DNA of 64,000 nucleotides from Acanthopleuribacter pedis (GCF_017377855.1 NZ_JAFREP010000029.1:62001-126000), one strand, 5' to 3'. Shown: positions 52,102 through 63,100, counted from the first letter of the stretch. A program made the numbers and translations. Notes: a model not told the origin generated them from the letters alone.

Positions 52102-53205
52102 TTATTCACCGCCTCTGTTTACCTGTAGAAATACCAGTTGGGGTTTCGCGCCATCTGAATAGCCTTTTTCGGCTAAAAAAGAAAGCGCCTCATGGTCTGT
52201 CGTATAGCCAATAAGGTCCCCACCCGCGCTTCCGACGATATCATTTAAGGCAAGCGGATTATCTGAGGTTCCTTCTGTGCGCAGGAAATTAAGCGGCCCA
52301 TACTCCACAAGTTCATCATCTTTAAAAAAGCCCACGTACGTTGCGTTTTTCGAAAAGTCCACCCGGATCAAACATAGCTCTTGACCTGTCGAGAAAACGT
52401 ATTCCCAGCGGTTTACCATTCTCAGACGCTCAGAATACAGGCGCATCTTCTGCGATTTGTTACGCTCGTTTGGCACAAGCCCTGAAAAATCCACTTCGCT
52501 TGGTGCCAAAACAAAATCCGTACGTTGACCCTCGGTGTAGCGATACAAGGTCAGGTCAAAATTGTCCGTGATAAAAAGATCATCGTTATGGCAGCCCATA
52601 GGCTGAGTCGGCGAGAACGGAAGAAGGTCCAGTCGATCATCCGTAAAATGAACTTCTGATGAGACCGTTGTATTCTCCAACAGCCCTTTCAAGCGCCCAT
52701 CGCCAATCTGAACATAATATAAATCACCACACGCAACACCTGGCATTAACGCTGTAATATCATTTTGTCCACTGTACTTACGCTCATGCAACAAGTCACC
52801 GGCAATTGAAAAAACGACCGCTTTGTAGGCGCCAAAAATTACGACTTGATCGCCTGTGATCGTAAAGTCCCTTAACGTCGAAATTTCTCCAGGACCTTCC
52901 CCTTGAACAATGTAGGCATGAAGCAATTCTCCATTCCCATTCGTGCGAACCAGTTGAGACGCCTTAAAATCTCCAATAAACAAATCACCATCTGAATGAG
53001 CAAGAACTTTACTTACATCGGGTATAAACTCAAGCACAGAATCTGCTAGGGGCACGGCCCTTACTACCTCAAATACATCCAATAGACTGTCAACGGCAAC
53101 AATTTCGCGGTGGATCGACACACGATTTTTTTCGGATGGCGTCTGAGTACACATTGCAGTTAATCCCAAAAGGATCAAAATTATTAATCGCAAGAGAAAC
53201 TCCAT
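52102..53205 (-). CDS. Six-bladed beta-propeller lipoprotein
   Basis: A 367-residue protein from ATG 53205. Its N-terminus, LRLIILILLGLTAMC, ends in a lipobox (LTAMC), so it is a lipoprotein. The rest has propeller features, VLAHSDGDLFIGDFKASQLV and VQGEGPGEISTLRDF, where GEGPGE is shared with the previous gene. The coding sequence is visibly richer in A and T than the flanking Mla and cas genes, and there is no clear ribosome site, so it may be a recent acquisition. Confidence 0.78.
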   Translation of the reverse strand: MEFLLRLIILILLGLTAMCTQTPSEKNRVSIHREIVAVDSLLDVFEVVRAVPLADSVLEFIPDVSKVLAHSDGDLFIGDFKASQLVRTNGNGELLHAYIVQGEGPGEISTLRDFTITGDQVVIFGAYKAVVFSIAGDLLHERKYSGQNDITALMPGVACGDLYYVQIGDGRLKGLLENTTVSSEVHFTDDRLDLLPFSPTQPMGCHNDDLFITDNFDLTLYRYTEGQRTDFVLAPSEVDFSGLVPNERNKSQKMRLYSERLRMVNRWEYVFSTGQELCLIRVDFSKNATYVGFFKDDELVEYGPLNFLRTEGTSDNPLALNDIVGSAGGDLIGYTTDHEALSFLAEKGYSDGAKPQLVFLQVNRGGE

Positions 53206-53241
53206 CAAAAGCGAGCGGCACGGTGCCGCTCGCTAGGTTTA

Positions 53242-53406
53242 AACCTAAGAAGCGCGATTAGAGCGTGGGATTTTCTTTAAAGATCTGGAGCGAAATGGCT
53301 TGGAAAAAGCGGAAGCGTACCCGGTGGGTGCGGAGAGCATTTTTACAGGCCGTTGCAGCCCAGAGGTTTAGCGAAAATCACCGCGAGTTATCGCGCTTCT
53401 TAGGTT
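53242..53406. mobile_element. MITE-2 copy B
   Basis: A 165-base element with terminal inverted repeats AACCTAAGAAGCGCGAT and ATCGCGCTTCTTAGGTT. The body includes TGGAGCGAAATGGCTTGG and GCAGCCCAGAGGTTTAGC, shared with copies A and C. It lies just after the stop of the gene at 53413. Confidence 0.88.
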
Positions 53407-53412
53407 AAAGAA

Positions 53413-53625
53413 TTAACAAGGACGCGTTCGATTACAATCCCAGTTCCCGACCCACTCTGGATCCTGAGTCAGGTTACATTCAATAGTAAAACGGAAATCA
53501 CTGGGGTAGTTACACCAGGTGAATTTTTCTTCTAAGCCGGCTGGACAGATAAATTCGTCACAAACTTGTGCCGTTACCTGGCCGTAAAAGGCGATTAAGG
53601 AAAATAACACAACTACAAATTTCAT
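53413..53625 (-). CDS. Secreted six-cysteine mini-protein
   Basis: A 70-residue precursor from ATG 53625, with AAGGAG at the right distance. MKFVVVLFSLIAFYGQVTAQ is a signal peptide, leaving about 50 residues that contain exactly six cysteines: QVCDEFICPAGLEEKFTWC, IECNLT, NWDC and the last residue RPC. Even cysteine number and export suggest a disulphide-stabilised peptide, such as a toxin, bacteriocin-like or adhesive peptide. No known family is recognised. The local DNA is AT-rich and bordered by MITE-2 copies. Confidence 0.72.
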   Translation of the reverse strand: MKFVVVLFSLIAFYGQVTAQVCDEFICPAGLEEKFTWCNYPSDFRFTIECNLTQDPEWVGNWDCNRTRPC

Positions 53626-54082
53626 AGACACTCCTTTAAAGTTAACCTGTGTTTACAAAGGTATTTGACCCAATCATATATTGGGCCTTCTAAAAGGCTA
53701 AGCGCAAAACCGGCCAAGAATGATCAGGCTGGAGCGTGATTTCGTGACCTGCATCAAGTATTCCGTTATTTTGACAGGAAGGTAGGCCAACCTTATCCGG
53801 TTTTGTCAGGTTGACCGCGCCCTATTGATTGCTTGGTCTTTTTTTCGAGTCGGTACAAGGTAAACACAATAAATCATGATGCTTGTGTTGTGATTCTTAC
53901 GGTGGTTGCGCGCTTAAAACGAGTCACACACAAGGATAGTGTTTCGAAAATTTGCAACTCATCCGCGATGACTATTCTTCTCGAAAGAAGGTGAGGATAA
54001 CCCATTGGGTCTTTTCGGGCGGTTCCATGCAAGATCGATGAGGCTTATGGGAAGCCGCTTCGAGCCGCGGGTATCACCCTGT
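53626..54082. other. Intergenic, no gene seen
   Basis: About 460 bases, AT-rich in part, between the mini-protein gene and MITE-2 copy C. No convincing frame or RNA was found. Confidence 0.5.
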
Positions 54083-54252
54083 TACCTCAGAAGTGCTGAA
54101 GCGTGGGATTCTCGCTAAAGATTTGGAGCGAAATGGCTTGGAAAAAGCGGACCGGGGTCGCGTACGACCGCACCACTTACCCTGAGCATTTTTACAGACC
54201 GTTGTAGCCCAGAGGTTTAGCCAAAATGACCGCGATAGGCGCTTCTTAGGTT
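54083..54252. mobile_element. MITE-2 copy C
   Basis: A 170-base copy with left end TACCTCAGAAGTGCT and right end GCGCTTCTTAGGTT. It shares GATTTGGAGCGAAATGGC and GTAGCCCAGAGGTTTAGC with copy B. Its right end supplies the last codon and stop of the acetyltransferase gene. Confidence 0.85.
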
Positions 54253-54749
54253 AAATTTAATACCATATGCCAGGCCGTGTCTTGGCTGTTTTGTGGGGGG
54301 AGGGTGACGCGGAAACCTTCGCTCACGAAAAAGGCGGCTGCCACCAAATTGCTTTTTGGGACGCGCAGGCGAATTTGTTGGGTTTCGGTCTCTTCTTTGA
54401 GGTGTTGCACAAAGGTGCGCAGCGCCCAGCAGCCGATGCCCTGGTTCTGATCCGTGAGCGCGATTTGTAGGTCGAACAGGTGAACGCCGTGGGGACCCTC
54501 GGCGGCATAACCAAACATGCCCACCGGGCGGTCGTGGCGTTTGATCACCATCACCCGGCACCCCTCGTTTTCCGCTTGGTTGACCAGCGTGTGGGGGGTT
54601 GCCACCGCGGCGCGTTGCTCCGCGGTCAGGACCAAATCCGTCAGCGCCGGCAAATAGGCTGCTTCCATCGGGACCAGCATCAGCGGGCTTGGGGCCTGGG
54701 TGGCCGTTGCTTCGTTGCGATGCTCGGTGGAGCCGGCGGATAGGGTCAT
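54246..54749 (-). CDS. GNAT-family acetyltransferase
   Basis: A 167-residue protein from ATG 54749, preceded by GAGGTACC; a start at 54791 is possible but has no site. The acetyl-CoA motif is DQNQGIGCWALRTFVQHLKE (the 'Q/R-x-x-G-x-G/A' loop), with a second helix in RVPKSNLVAAAFFVSEGFRV. GNAT enzymes transfer acetyl groups to amines of proteins or small molecules. The C-terminus, HMVLNLT, ends inside the MITE, so the native end may have been longer. Confidence 0.85.
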   Translation of the reverse strand: MTLSAGSTEHRNEATATQAPSPLMLVPMEAAYLPALTDLVLTAEQRAAVATPHTLVNQAENEGCRVMVIKRHDRPVGMFGYAAEGPHGVHLFDLQIALTDQNQGIGCWALRTFVQHLKEETETQQIRLRVPKSNLVAAAFFVSEGFRVTLPPQNSQDTAWHMVLNLT

Positions 54750-55202
54750 GGACGGTACCTCGATGGTGGGATCGGATGCAACCACTTGCACTCACAGAGC
54801 ATACCGCGAACACCATTGTAAAAAAAGAAAGATAACTGAAAAAAATCGTAAAAAATCAAACAAATTTACGAATTTTTGTAAGGTTTAAGTCAATCGTTTG
54901 CTTGCCGCAATCCGTCTTTAGTGGCGCATGCGTGCCCTTGGCGTGACCATCGTTTGATAACTGATACCTGTTCAACCCATGTCTCCCAGCGGTTTTTTGC
55001 TTTGGCGCGCCGCGTCGTCTCGGGTGTTCCGGCCTCGTTTTGTGCGTGCCTTTTCTTTTTTCGTTGTCCGCCTTTGGTCGGGCCGGCTTTTTTCGGGTTT
55101 TGCCTATTTTGTGACCCAGCTCTCATCCCCCTGGTCGGGGTAAAGCACCGGGGTCGCGTAGTAGCCGGTATTGATCGTTTGCCCGCCCGCCCGGTCGTGT
55201 TC
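54750..55202. other. Intergenic, no gene seen
   Basis: About 450 bases. An AT-rich stretch at 54835-54900 marks the promoter side of the acetyltransferase gene. The basic 104-codon frames on both strands between 54890 and 55235 lack ribosome sites and were not called. Confidence 0.5.
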
Positions 55203-55238
55203 AACCTAAGAAGCGCGAGTTATCACGCTTCTTAGGTT
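55203..55238. repeat. Short palindrome built from MITE-2 ends
   Basis: AACCTAAGAAGCG and CGCTTCTTAGGTT face each other across a 10-base centre. The arms are the same sequence as the ends of MITE-2 copy B, so this is either a relic of an excised element or a solo end pair. It could also act as a terminator-like hairpin. Confidence 0.75.
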
Positions 55239-55301
55239 CAAACCCGAACCGCCGGGCCGCCTTGCGCGGCACGCCTTATTTACCATTTGGGAGAAAGACC
55301 C

Positions 55302-58300
55302 GTGAAACAGCTTGCCTTTGCTCCACCGATCCTTGCGTTCCTCCTCCTCTTTTTTATGCTTCCCGCCGTGACGGCAACCCCGCCGGTCCACTGGCGCGGC
55401 CTCGACGAAACGACCTGGCAACGCGGTACGCGACCCGAATTTTCCGACAAACGCGCCCGCCTCATCCTGGAGGCCGGCGGGGAAACCCTGCTCCGTTTGG
55501 GTCGGCGCGATTTGGTGCGCCTCGAATTGAAACGCGGTGTTTGGGCCGAGGCCGACGCGGGGCAGGGGATCACCCTGTGGGCCGGCGACGCCGACGGCCT
55601 GTTCGCACCCCTACCCAAACCGACCCGCGCCGGTGTGGTCATCCCCGCCTCGGCGCGTTTTTTATTGGTGCGTCAACAGGGCCCAACCTCTGGCGAACTC
55701 GTTCTTTTTCAGGGTGTTCAACAAGACTGGTACGACGCGGTCCACTGGCGCCTGCTGACCGATGGTGAACCCGGTACCCGCCTGCAGGGGGCCGACGGCG
55801 AGGCCAAACGCGGCTACCGCGAGGTCACCCCCACGCAACCTTTGAGCCTGCGCCTCACCGGACCGATGCGCCTGCGCGTTGACAGCCGCGCCCTTTTGCG
55901 TGCCGGTGAACGCGACAAAAATTACCACCTCCACCTTGACGATCACAGCCAGGCGCTGGGGTTTTGGATGGAACATGCGCCGGTTCGCGACGGGTTGCAA
56001 TGGCGCAACAACGCCGCAACCCCGACCGAGGTCACCACCCTTCGTCGCCGCTACCTCGCCATTCCCGCCGGTGAAGTGACCCTGCGTTTCCAGGCGACCG
56101 GCCCCGTATTGGTACGCGTCGCCGGCGAGGATCAGGAAGACCTATTGCTGGGCCGGTGGAACCGCGTTGCCAAACGCACACCGCGGAGCACCGTGCCCGG
56201 CCCGCTGCCCGCTTGGTGGCCCGCGACCGTGGACGCCGCCCAAGAACCCGTGGTTCAGCTTTTGGCCAAAAGCCTGGCCCATGACAAACGCGAGGCGGGC
56301 CTGGCGGTGGCCGCCGAGTTGGATCAGTGGGCCGCCGGTTACACCGGTGACCTGTCGCTTTGGGCGCGGCGCTTCCGTGACCGCGTCATTTACTTTCGCG
56401 GGTTGCGACCCACCACCGTCGTACAAACCGAGGCCGAGCGCACGCATCGTTACCGTTTGGCGGCTTTGCCGATGGCCGGGTGGCTGCGCCTTTCCGTCGA
56501 CCGGCGCGACCTGGCCGCGGCCGCGGCAATCACCCTCGAGGTCGAGGGCCAAAACCCGCAAAAACTGCTGGTGACGCCGCCGGCCGAGGATGAAACCACG
56601 AACTGGGTTTCCCTGACCCTGCCCGTTCCCGCGCAAACCCGGGCTTTGACCCTCACCGCCCCGGCCGACCTGCCCGTCCGCGTCGCGAACGCCCACGGGC
56701 GCACACCGCGCCTGGACGGCGAGCAAGTTCGTTTCTACGCCGCGCAACTGGGACGCCCGCTGCTGTCGTGGTTCCTCGACGGTCGCCCCTTGCCCGCCGA
56801 GGAGGCCGCCGGCTATCGCGCCGCTTGGCTGCTGCGCGCCCATTTCCAAACCTTCGCCGACACCGTCGCCGCCAACAGCAGCGACCCCGCCGAATACACC
56901 GCTTTTCCCGTGCGGGAAGCCAACCCTGCAGCAGGCGAACCCATGCGGGTGCAGGCGGACCGGCTGGAGGCCGAGGGCGATGTGCATGCCGCCTTGCCGT
57001 TGCGCCGGGAATTGGCGCATCGTTTCGGTGGCGCGGATCGTTTGGCCTTGGTGCGCCTGCTGCATCGCTTGGGCGAACACGTGTTGGCCAAACAGACCGC
57101 GCATGCCATGGTCCACAACGAAACCGAGGTTGCGGCGCGCATCGCCGCGGTGGATCATCTCGATCATTTTTACCGGCGCTACTACCAGGGCCGCTTCGTG
57201 CTGGGTCTCAGTGTCGACCACTTCGCCAAGGAACAAAACGCCGCCGCGCTGACGCGTTTGGCGCGCGTGTTGGCCGAACGCGGCGAAGGTAACGCCGCGC
57301 TGGACGCCTTGGCGTTGTTGCCCAACCCCGACGCGCGTTTGCGCGCCGAACTTGCCCTGCAGGGTGACCCCGCCTTACTCGCATCGGCCGTCGCCGAACT
57401 CAGCCCGGCGGAAGCGGCCCTGTTCCGCGGGCGTGCCGCGCTTCAAGGCGGTTTTCTACCCGCCGCCCAACTGCTTTTGCCCGATGCCGGTGCCGCCGGT
57501 GAAGCCGACGCCGCCTACGCCGAAGCCCTCGCCGGCCTAACCACCCCGGCCGCGACCCTGCCCGCCTTACTTGAGCAACTGCAACGGGGCGAAGCCTTAC
57601 GGCAAAGCCGGCCCGTAACCGATTGGGCCGACGCCGTCGACGCCGTTACCGGGGGCACCACCGAACTGCTGTACCACGCCGGCCGTGATCGCGGGCGCGA
57701 GGCCGTCAAAATCGCCGTCGACGACACCGCGCGCCTGCGGGTGCAAGGACCGCGGCGGGTTCAGGTTTCCCTGCGCCCTTACTTACCCGCCGACGGGGAA
57801 ACGGCCCACCTGGGTTGTGAACTCTGGCACAACGGCGGCCTGACCTGGCTAGCGGGCAACGGCCGCAAGCCGGTCGCCCATTACCAAGTGCTGGACGACG
57901 ACGGTCGCGTCGGCCCGCGCATCGTCCACGAATTCGCGGTCGGCCCGGGCGTTCACGAACTGGCCTGGCGTCCCCGCGGCGGCAGCTACCTGCTACAGGT
58001 CAAAACCGACGATGCGGCTCAGCTTGACGCGGCCCTGGCACGCATCCGACAGCACATCGCGAACCTGGAGACGGCACCCATGGGGGCACCGCTCGATGAT
58101 TTTCAGCGGGCGCACCTGCTGCTGCGCCGACCCGAGCTTGACCCGGCCGCGCAAACCCGGCTTGGCGAACTGCTGCTCCTGCTGCCCGAGTCGTTGACCG
58201 GTCTCGCTTTTTTCCGGGCCTTCCGCGGCGACGCCGTGCAGCCGACATTCTCCCGTCGCCAATGGGCCTTCACCCGCGATCCCGCCCAAAAGTTGGCGCT

Positions 58301-60173
58301 GCAAGCCGCCGGCCGCAAACCCTTCACCCCTAGCCCGGATCTGGATCCCGTGCAGCAAATGCAACTGCTGCATCGCGATTTCGTGCGCGGCAAACGGCAA
58401 CAATGGGCCTTGTCCCACGCCGCCGTGCTCGTGGAACAACACCGCGAGGATCCCCGCGTGCGTAGCTTGTTCGCACCCTTCAAACGACAAACCATTTGGC
58501 AAGTCCTGCGCGCCGTCGACGACTTCGCCGGCGTGCGGCCCATCGATTCGGAAACCCCCGCCAACCCCTTCCTGCTGACCCGTGAAACCCTGCTCGGCGA
58601 ACGTCCCGAAAACGTCGTGCGCCTGTGGGCGGGCCAATCGCAACGCTTTGTCTCGGCGCGCGGTCGCCTCAGTTTTCCCAAGCTGCGCGTCCAGGCCGTC
58701 AATCCCGCCTTGCCCACCGCGGTGACCGTTGCGGTGCGTTTCGACCGCGGCGCCGTCCACCAGTTGGTGCTGCAGCCGCGCGACCAACACTGGTTTTTGC
58801 CCGAGCTGCCGGTCCCCGCCGGCGCGCAACGGCTGGAGATCCACTTGGTAGAAAGTTCGCTGAACCAAGCGCTTGAAATCGATTGCGATCCCAAAAAACT
58901 GCTTTGCGAGCAGGAAACCGCGCGCCTGTTCATGGCGGCGACCCAAGCGCAACCGCTGACCCTGCGCCTGTTCGAACCGACCTGGCTGCGCGTGGAAACG
59001 CTGCAGGGACGCCGCACCCGCGTCGATTACCACTTCGTGACCGACACGCCCACCACCTTTACCCTGACCCCGCAATCCGGCGAACGCCAAAGTTTTTACC
59101 GCTTGGCCGCGCGTTTGTTCCGCCGCGTCGACGAACCCATCCATACCGAAAACCCACCCCAACTCACCGCCGCCCGGGCCTTCGCCGACCTGGGCCAAAC
59201 CGTCGCCGCGGCGCCGGTTGATTGGGAAACCGAGTTCCTGCCGCCACCCGCCGCCTCATTCGGTACTTGGGATTTGGCGCTGGTCGCGCGCCGCCTGGAG
59301 CAGCCCCTCGACGAGGAAGCGGGCAGCCGCAACGATGATTCCCAGGCGGTCCATTTCACCTGGCGCCGTCGCAACGGCGGCCACGCCTGGCGCCTGCGCG
59401 CGGTGCTGCGCGAACGGCGCCAAGATCCGCTTACCCTCGGCCTCGAAGCCCGCTACGGCCACCGCTTGGCCGGTGGTTTGTTCGAGGCCCAGGGTCGCCT
59501 TTTCTCGCAACAGGCCGACCTGGCCGCCCTCGGCGGTGCCGACGAACACGCTTGGTCCGCGGAACTGGGCGCGCGCTGGCAACGGTCGTTCCAGTTGACC
59601 CAAAACTGGCGGCAACGTTGGCGGATTTCCGCCTTTGCCCGCGACCTCAGCTTGGAAAACCTGGACGGGGTTCAAGCCGACGCCGTCGACTTCGCCGTTT
59701 ACACCCGTTACAAGGACAACCACCGCCACGGTTTGCGCTTGGACCATCGTCTGGCCTACGCGCCCTTTGCCGACAGCCGCTTCACCCTCAACCTCGGCGT
59801 GACCGGCAATGAGGACTGGTTCGGCTCGCTTGATTCCGCCGGTTACCGCTTTGGCTGGGACCAGTTGATGGGGCCTTGGGAATTCAGCCTGTTCAGCAGC
59901 GGCCGCCACTTTTACAAAGACGACCACCGCACCAGGGAATACCAACGATACCGCCACGGTTTTGAGCTGCGCCGCCGCCTGCAACGTCACGGCGGGCGCC
60001 GCTTCGAGGCCGGCCTGCGTTTGACCGTCAACGACGACGGCCGCCTTGGGGGATGGTTGCTCCTGAGCCATGCCTGGGGCGCCCGCGGCGACTACCGCCA
60101 CTACGACCGCTCCGACATTCTGTTCCGGCGCTTGAAACACGAATTGAACCGGCAGGCGGAGGTGACGCCATGA
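55302..60173 (+). CDS. Very large exported protein with TPR-like middle and outer-membrane barrel end
   Basis: A 1623-residue protein from GTG 55302 (GGAG nine bases upstream; TTG 55287 is in-frame but has no site). KQLAFAPPILAFLLLFFMLP is the signal peptide. The middle has beta-sandwich and helical solenoid parts (FGGADRLALVRLLHRLGEHV; RGEGNAALDALALLPNPDAR). The last 250 residues show the alternating aromatic pattern of an outer-membrane barrel: HAWSAELGARWQRSFQLTQN, YTRYKDNHRHGLRLDHRLAY, RFTLNLGVTGNEDWFG. The layout (long periplasmic part, then barrel) resembles exopolymer exporters such as BcsC or PgaA. Its stop overlaps the start of the PgsB-like gene by four bases, so it likely exports that enzyme's polymer. 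Confidence 0.78.
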   Translation: MKQLAFAPPILAFLLLFFMLPAVTATPPVHWRGLDETTWQRGTRPEFSDKRARLILEAGGETLLRLGRRDLVRLELKRGVWAEADAGQGITLWAGDADGLFAPLPKPTRAGVVIPASARFLLVRQQGPTSGELVLFQGVQQDWYDAVHWRLLTDGEPGTRLQGADGEAKRGYREVTPTQPLSLRLTGPMRLRVDSRALLRAGERDKNYHLHLDDHSQALGFWMEHAPVRDGLQWRNNAATPTEVTTLRRRYLAIPAGEVTLRFQATGPVLVRVAGEDQEDLLLGRWNRVAKRTPRSTVPGPLPAWWPATVDAAQEPVVQLLAKSLAHDKREAGLAVAAELDQWAAGYTGDLSLWARRFRDRVIYFRGLRPTTVVQTEAERTHRYRLAALPMAGWLRLSVDRRDLAAAAAITLEVEGQNPQKLLVTPPAEDETTNWVSLTLPVPAQTRALTLTAPADLPVRVANAHGRTPRLDGEQVRFYAAQLGRPLLSWFLDGRPLPAEEAAGYRAAWLLRAHFQTFADTVAANSSDPAEYTAFPVREANPAAGEPMRVQADRLEAEGDVHAALPLRRELAHRFGGADRLALVRLLHRLGEHVLAKQTAHAMVHNETEVAARIAAVDHLDHFYRRYYQGRFVLGLSVDHFAKEQNAAALTRLARVLAERGEGNAALDALALLPNPDARLRAELALQGDPALLASAVAELSPAEAALFRGRAALQGGFLPAAQLLLPDAGAAGEADAAYAEALAGLTTPAATLPALLEQLQRGEALRQSRPVTDWADAVDAVTGGTTELLYHAGRDRGREAVKIAVDDTARLRVQGPRRVQVSLRPYLPADGETAHLGCELWHNGGLTWLAGNGRKPVAHYQVLDDDGRVGPRIVHEFAVGPGVHELAWRPRGGSYLLQVKTDDAAQLDAALARIRQHIANLETAPMGAPLDDFQRAHLLLRRPELDPAAQTRLGELLLLLPESLTGLAFFRAFRGDAVQPTFSRRQWAFTRDPAQKLALQAAGRKPFTPSPDLDPVQQMQLLHRDFVRGKRQQWALSHAAVLVEQHREDPRVRSLFAPFKRQTIWQVLRAVDDFAGVRPIDSETPANPFLLTRETLLGERPENVVRLWAGQSQRFVSARGRLSFPKLRVQAVNPALPTAVTVAVRFDRGAVHQLVLQPRDQHWFLPELPVPAGAQRLEIHLVESSLNQALEIDCDPKKLLCEQETARLFMAATQAQPLTLRLFEPTWLRVETLQGRRTRVDYHFVTDTPTTFTLTPQSGERQSFYRLAARLFRRVDEPIHTENPPQLTAARAFADLGQTVAAAPVDWETEFLPPPAASFGTWDLALVARRLEQPLDEEAGSRNDDSQAVHFTWRRRNGGHAWRLRAVLRERRQDPLTLGLEARYGHRLAGGLFEAQGRLFSQQADLAALGGADEHAWSAELGARWQRSFQLTQNWRQRWRISAFARDLSLENLDGVQADAVDFAVYTRYKDNHRHGLRLDHRLAYAPFADSRFTLNLGVTGNEDWFGSLDSAGYRFGWDQLMGPWEFSLFSSGRHFYKDDHRTREYQRYRHGFELRRRLQRHGGRRFEAGLRLTVNDDGRLGGWLLLSHAWGARGDYRHYDRSDILFRRLKHELNRQAEVTP

Positions 60174-63100
60174 GTCAGAAACGCATCGAAACCCTGCTGT
60201 TGGCCGGGCTTCCCGCCCATCAACAGCGCTTGCACCGCGAACAAGCGCGCCAAACCGCGCGCGAATTCACGGCCATCCGCGAGCAGGCCGGTGACGCGCC
60301 CGACGGCGAAACCGCCGCGGTGATTGCCTTCCTGCGCGCGCGCATCGTGGCCATGCCGCAACGCCTGCTGCAACGCAACCAACGCTTTGCCTTATTCCAA
60401 CAGCGTCACGAGGCCGCGGCTGTCTGGCAACGCAAGCAACACTTGCTCGATTTCGCCCGCGACCTGGGCGCGAGCCCGCGGCAGTTGCGCGGCGACGCCC
60501 GAGCCGTGGCGCGTTTCCTGGATTTCGAGGCCTTGCGCGACCGCTGCCAACGGCGTCGCGGCGAGCTGGAACAACGCTGGGTGTGGTGCCTGACCCGGCT
60601 CGGCGGTTTGCTCACTACATTATTAAATGAACCGGGATCGAATCACGATGCGCTCGTCTTCCGCGTGAACTGGCCGGAACTGGTGCAACAGGCGTCGGAT
60701 TACCGCGACAACCCGGCCGTGGTGACCGCCGCCTTTGCCGGCTTGGCCGCATGGTTGCCCGCCTGTTCCACCGCGGATCGCGAGGCCTTGTTCCAGGGCC
60801 GCGTGCCCGCTTGGTGGCGTGTTTATCCCAGCGAAACCGCGCGACCCATTTGGGCGCGGGCCGCTTGTTTGTCGGTCGTCACCCTGCTGGAGCCGGAATC
60901 CCTGGTGCCCGCCCTCAATCATTGTTTCAGCGTCGCCGACAGCGGGGACGAACGCTTCCTGCGCGCCCGCGCCTTGCGGTTGGCGACCCGGCCCGGCAGC
61001 GCGCCGCTGCCCGAGGATGTGCTCCAGCGTGCCGCGGCCGATCCCAGCGAACATGTGCGCCAGGCCTGCATCGACGCCCTGTGCGCCCAGCCCGGCGACG
61101 TCGTGGCGCGCTTGCTGCCCGCCTTGGCCGAACGAGACGCCGCCGCCTCCGTGCGTGCTTACGCCGTCTACGCCCTGGTACCTTTGGTGCGTCGTGCCGA
61201 CACGCGTTCCTGGGTGTTGTCCCAATTCGAGCGCTGCCTCACCGCGTGGCGGGAGGGGCCCGCCGCCGAGGCCGCCGTCGCCGCCTGTTTGCCGATGCTG
61301 CACATGTGGCAGGCCGCCGCGCCGCGTCAGGCCGAGGCCGTCGCCCAACGGCTGCAGCAAACGCTGTTGTTTGCGCGCGACAGCGGCAACAGCGTCGCGC
61401 TGCGCCGCCAGGCCGGCAAAATGATCGAACGCCTGTGGTGTGCGCGTGGCGACGAAACGCGCGCCATGCTGGCGTCCCTGACCCAACGCACCCAAGCCTT
61501 GGCCGCCGGTCGCCGCATCCGCCTGCCCAAGTGCTGGTTTGCCGAAAACCGTCGCGCCGAAACCCTGCGTGTTTTGGCCGTGCTCGCCCAAGACGGCGAC
61601 AGCTACGACCTGGAAGAAACCTGGCACGGCGTGTACCTGCGCAAAGGCCCGCGCTTCGGCTTGCGCCTGTGGCGCCTGTGGCACGAGTTCAACAACCCCG
61701 CCACCGACAAACGCCAGGGTCATCGCCATACCGTCGGCCGCCTCTCCAGCGCGCGCGACCGGTTTCCCGGCGGTCGCAACGCCGAGTGTTCACCCACCAA
61801 GGTGCCGGGCGAACCGCTATTGCTCCAGAGCGACGGCGACTGGCGCCCCTTCCTGCCGTTGCTCGACGACGTGCTTTCCTGCCTTGATGTCAGCCTGGGC
61901 GCTTCCGAGGTGCGGTTCCACACCAGCGAGGGACGGGTCACCTTGTCGGCGCCGTCCGGGTTCTTGCAACGGCAGCGCGCGGCTTGGCGCATCAACCTTC
62001 GTTTCGCCGAGCTGGCGCGCCTGCGCAATTGGCAACCGCAAGACGGCTTCGGCCCGGACGCCTACAGCAAAGCACTGCGGGCCATGGGTTTTCAGTTACA
62101 GATCCAAAGCCACCCCGAAAAACCCGTCGACGCCAAACTGGGGCGTTTCTTCGCCGCCGCGCCCACCGTCGGGTTCGCCGAGTTGTGGGAAGGTTTTCGT
62201 GCCTACGCCGTGCAAATCTACGCCAACCAACTGGGCGATCTGCTGCTGTTTTGCACCTTGATCGCCGCCTTTTTTATGCTGCGCCACCTGATTTCCTTCC
62301 GGGCCATTCGCCGGGCCAGGGAACGGATTGGTCTGTCGGTTGGGGGCTGGGGCACGCGTGGAAAGTCCGGTACCGAACGGCTCAAGGCCGCCTTGTTCCA
62401 CGGCATGGGCCTGCGCTTGTTCTCCAAAACCACCGGCTGCGAGGCGCGTTTCATCGTGGCCGATCCCTACGGCCGCCAATGGGACCTGCCGCTGTTCCGA
62501 CCCCACAACAAAGCCTCGATTTGGGAGCAGGGCGACGTGGTGCGCCAAGCCGCCGCCATGAAATCGGACGTGTTTTTGTGGGAATGCATGGGGCTGACCC
62601 CCGAGTACGTGGCCACCCTGCAACAGAGCTGGATGCGCGACGACCTGGCCACCATCACCAACACCTATCCCGACCACGAGGACCTACAGGGTCCGTCCGG
62701 TTTGGACGTGGCGCGCACCATCGCGCGCTTCCTGCCGCGCGCTTCCCAGGTCTTCACCAGCGAGCAGCAGATGGCGCCCCTATTGGCCACCGAGGCCGCG
62801 CGCATGAAGTCCGTGTTGACCCACGTGGATCAGTGCCAAATCAACCTGTTGCCCGAGGACCTGTTGGCGCGTTTTCCCTACGCCGAGCATCCCAACAACA
62901 TCGCGCTGGTCGCCTCAATGGCCGAACACCTGGGTTGCGCGCGCGACTGGGCGCTGAAGGAAATGGCCGACCGCGTCGTGCCCGACGTGGGCGTGCTCAA
63001 ACAATTTCGCCTCGCCGATCTGGGCGATGCACGGCTGACCTTCATCAACGGCATGTCGGCCAACGAGCGCTTGGGCGCGTTGACCAATTGGCAGCGTTTG

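Noticed and set aside
54890..55235. Overlapping 104-codon frames on both strands
   Set aside because: Basic, low-complexity sequences without start signals, in a region with no conserved feature.
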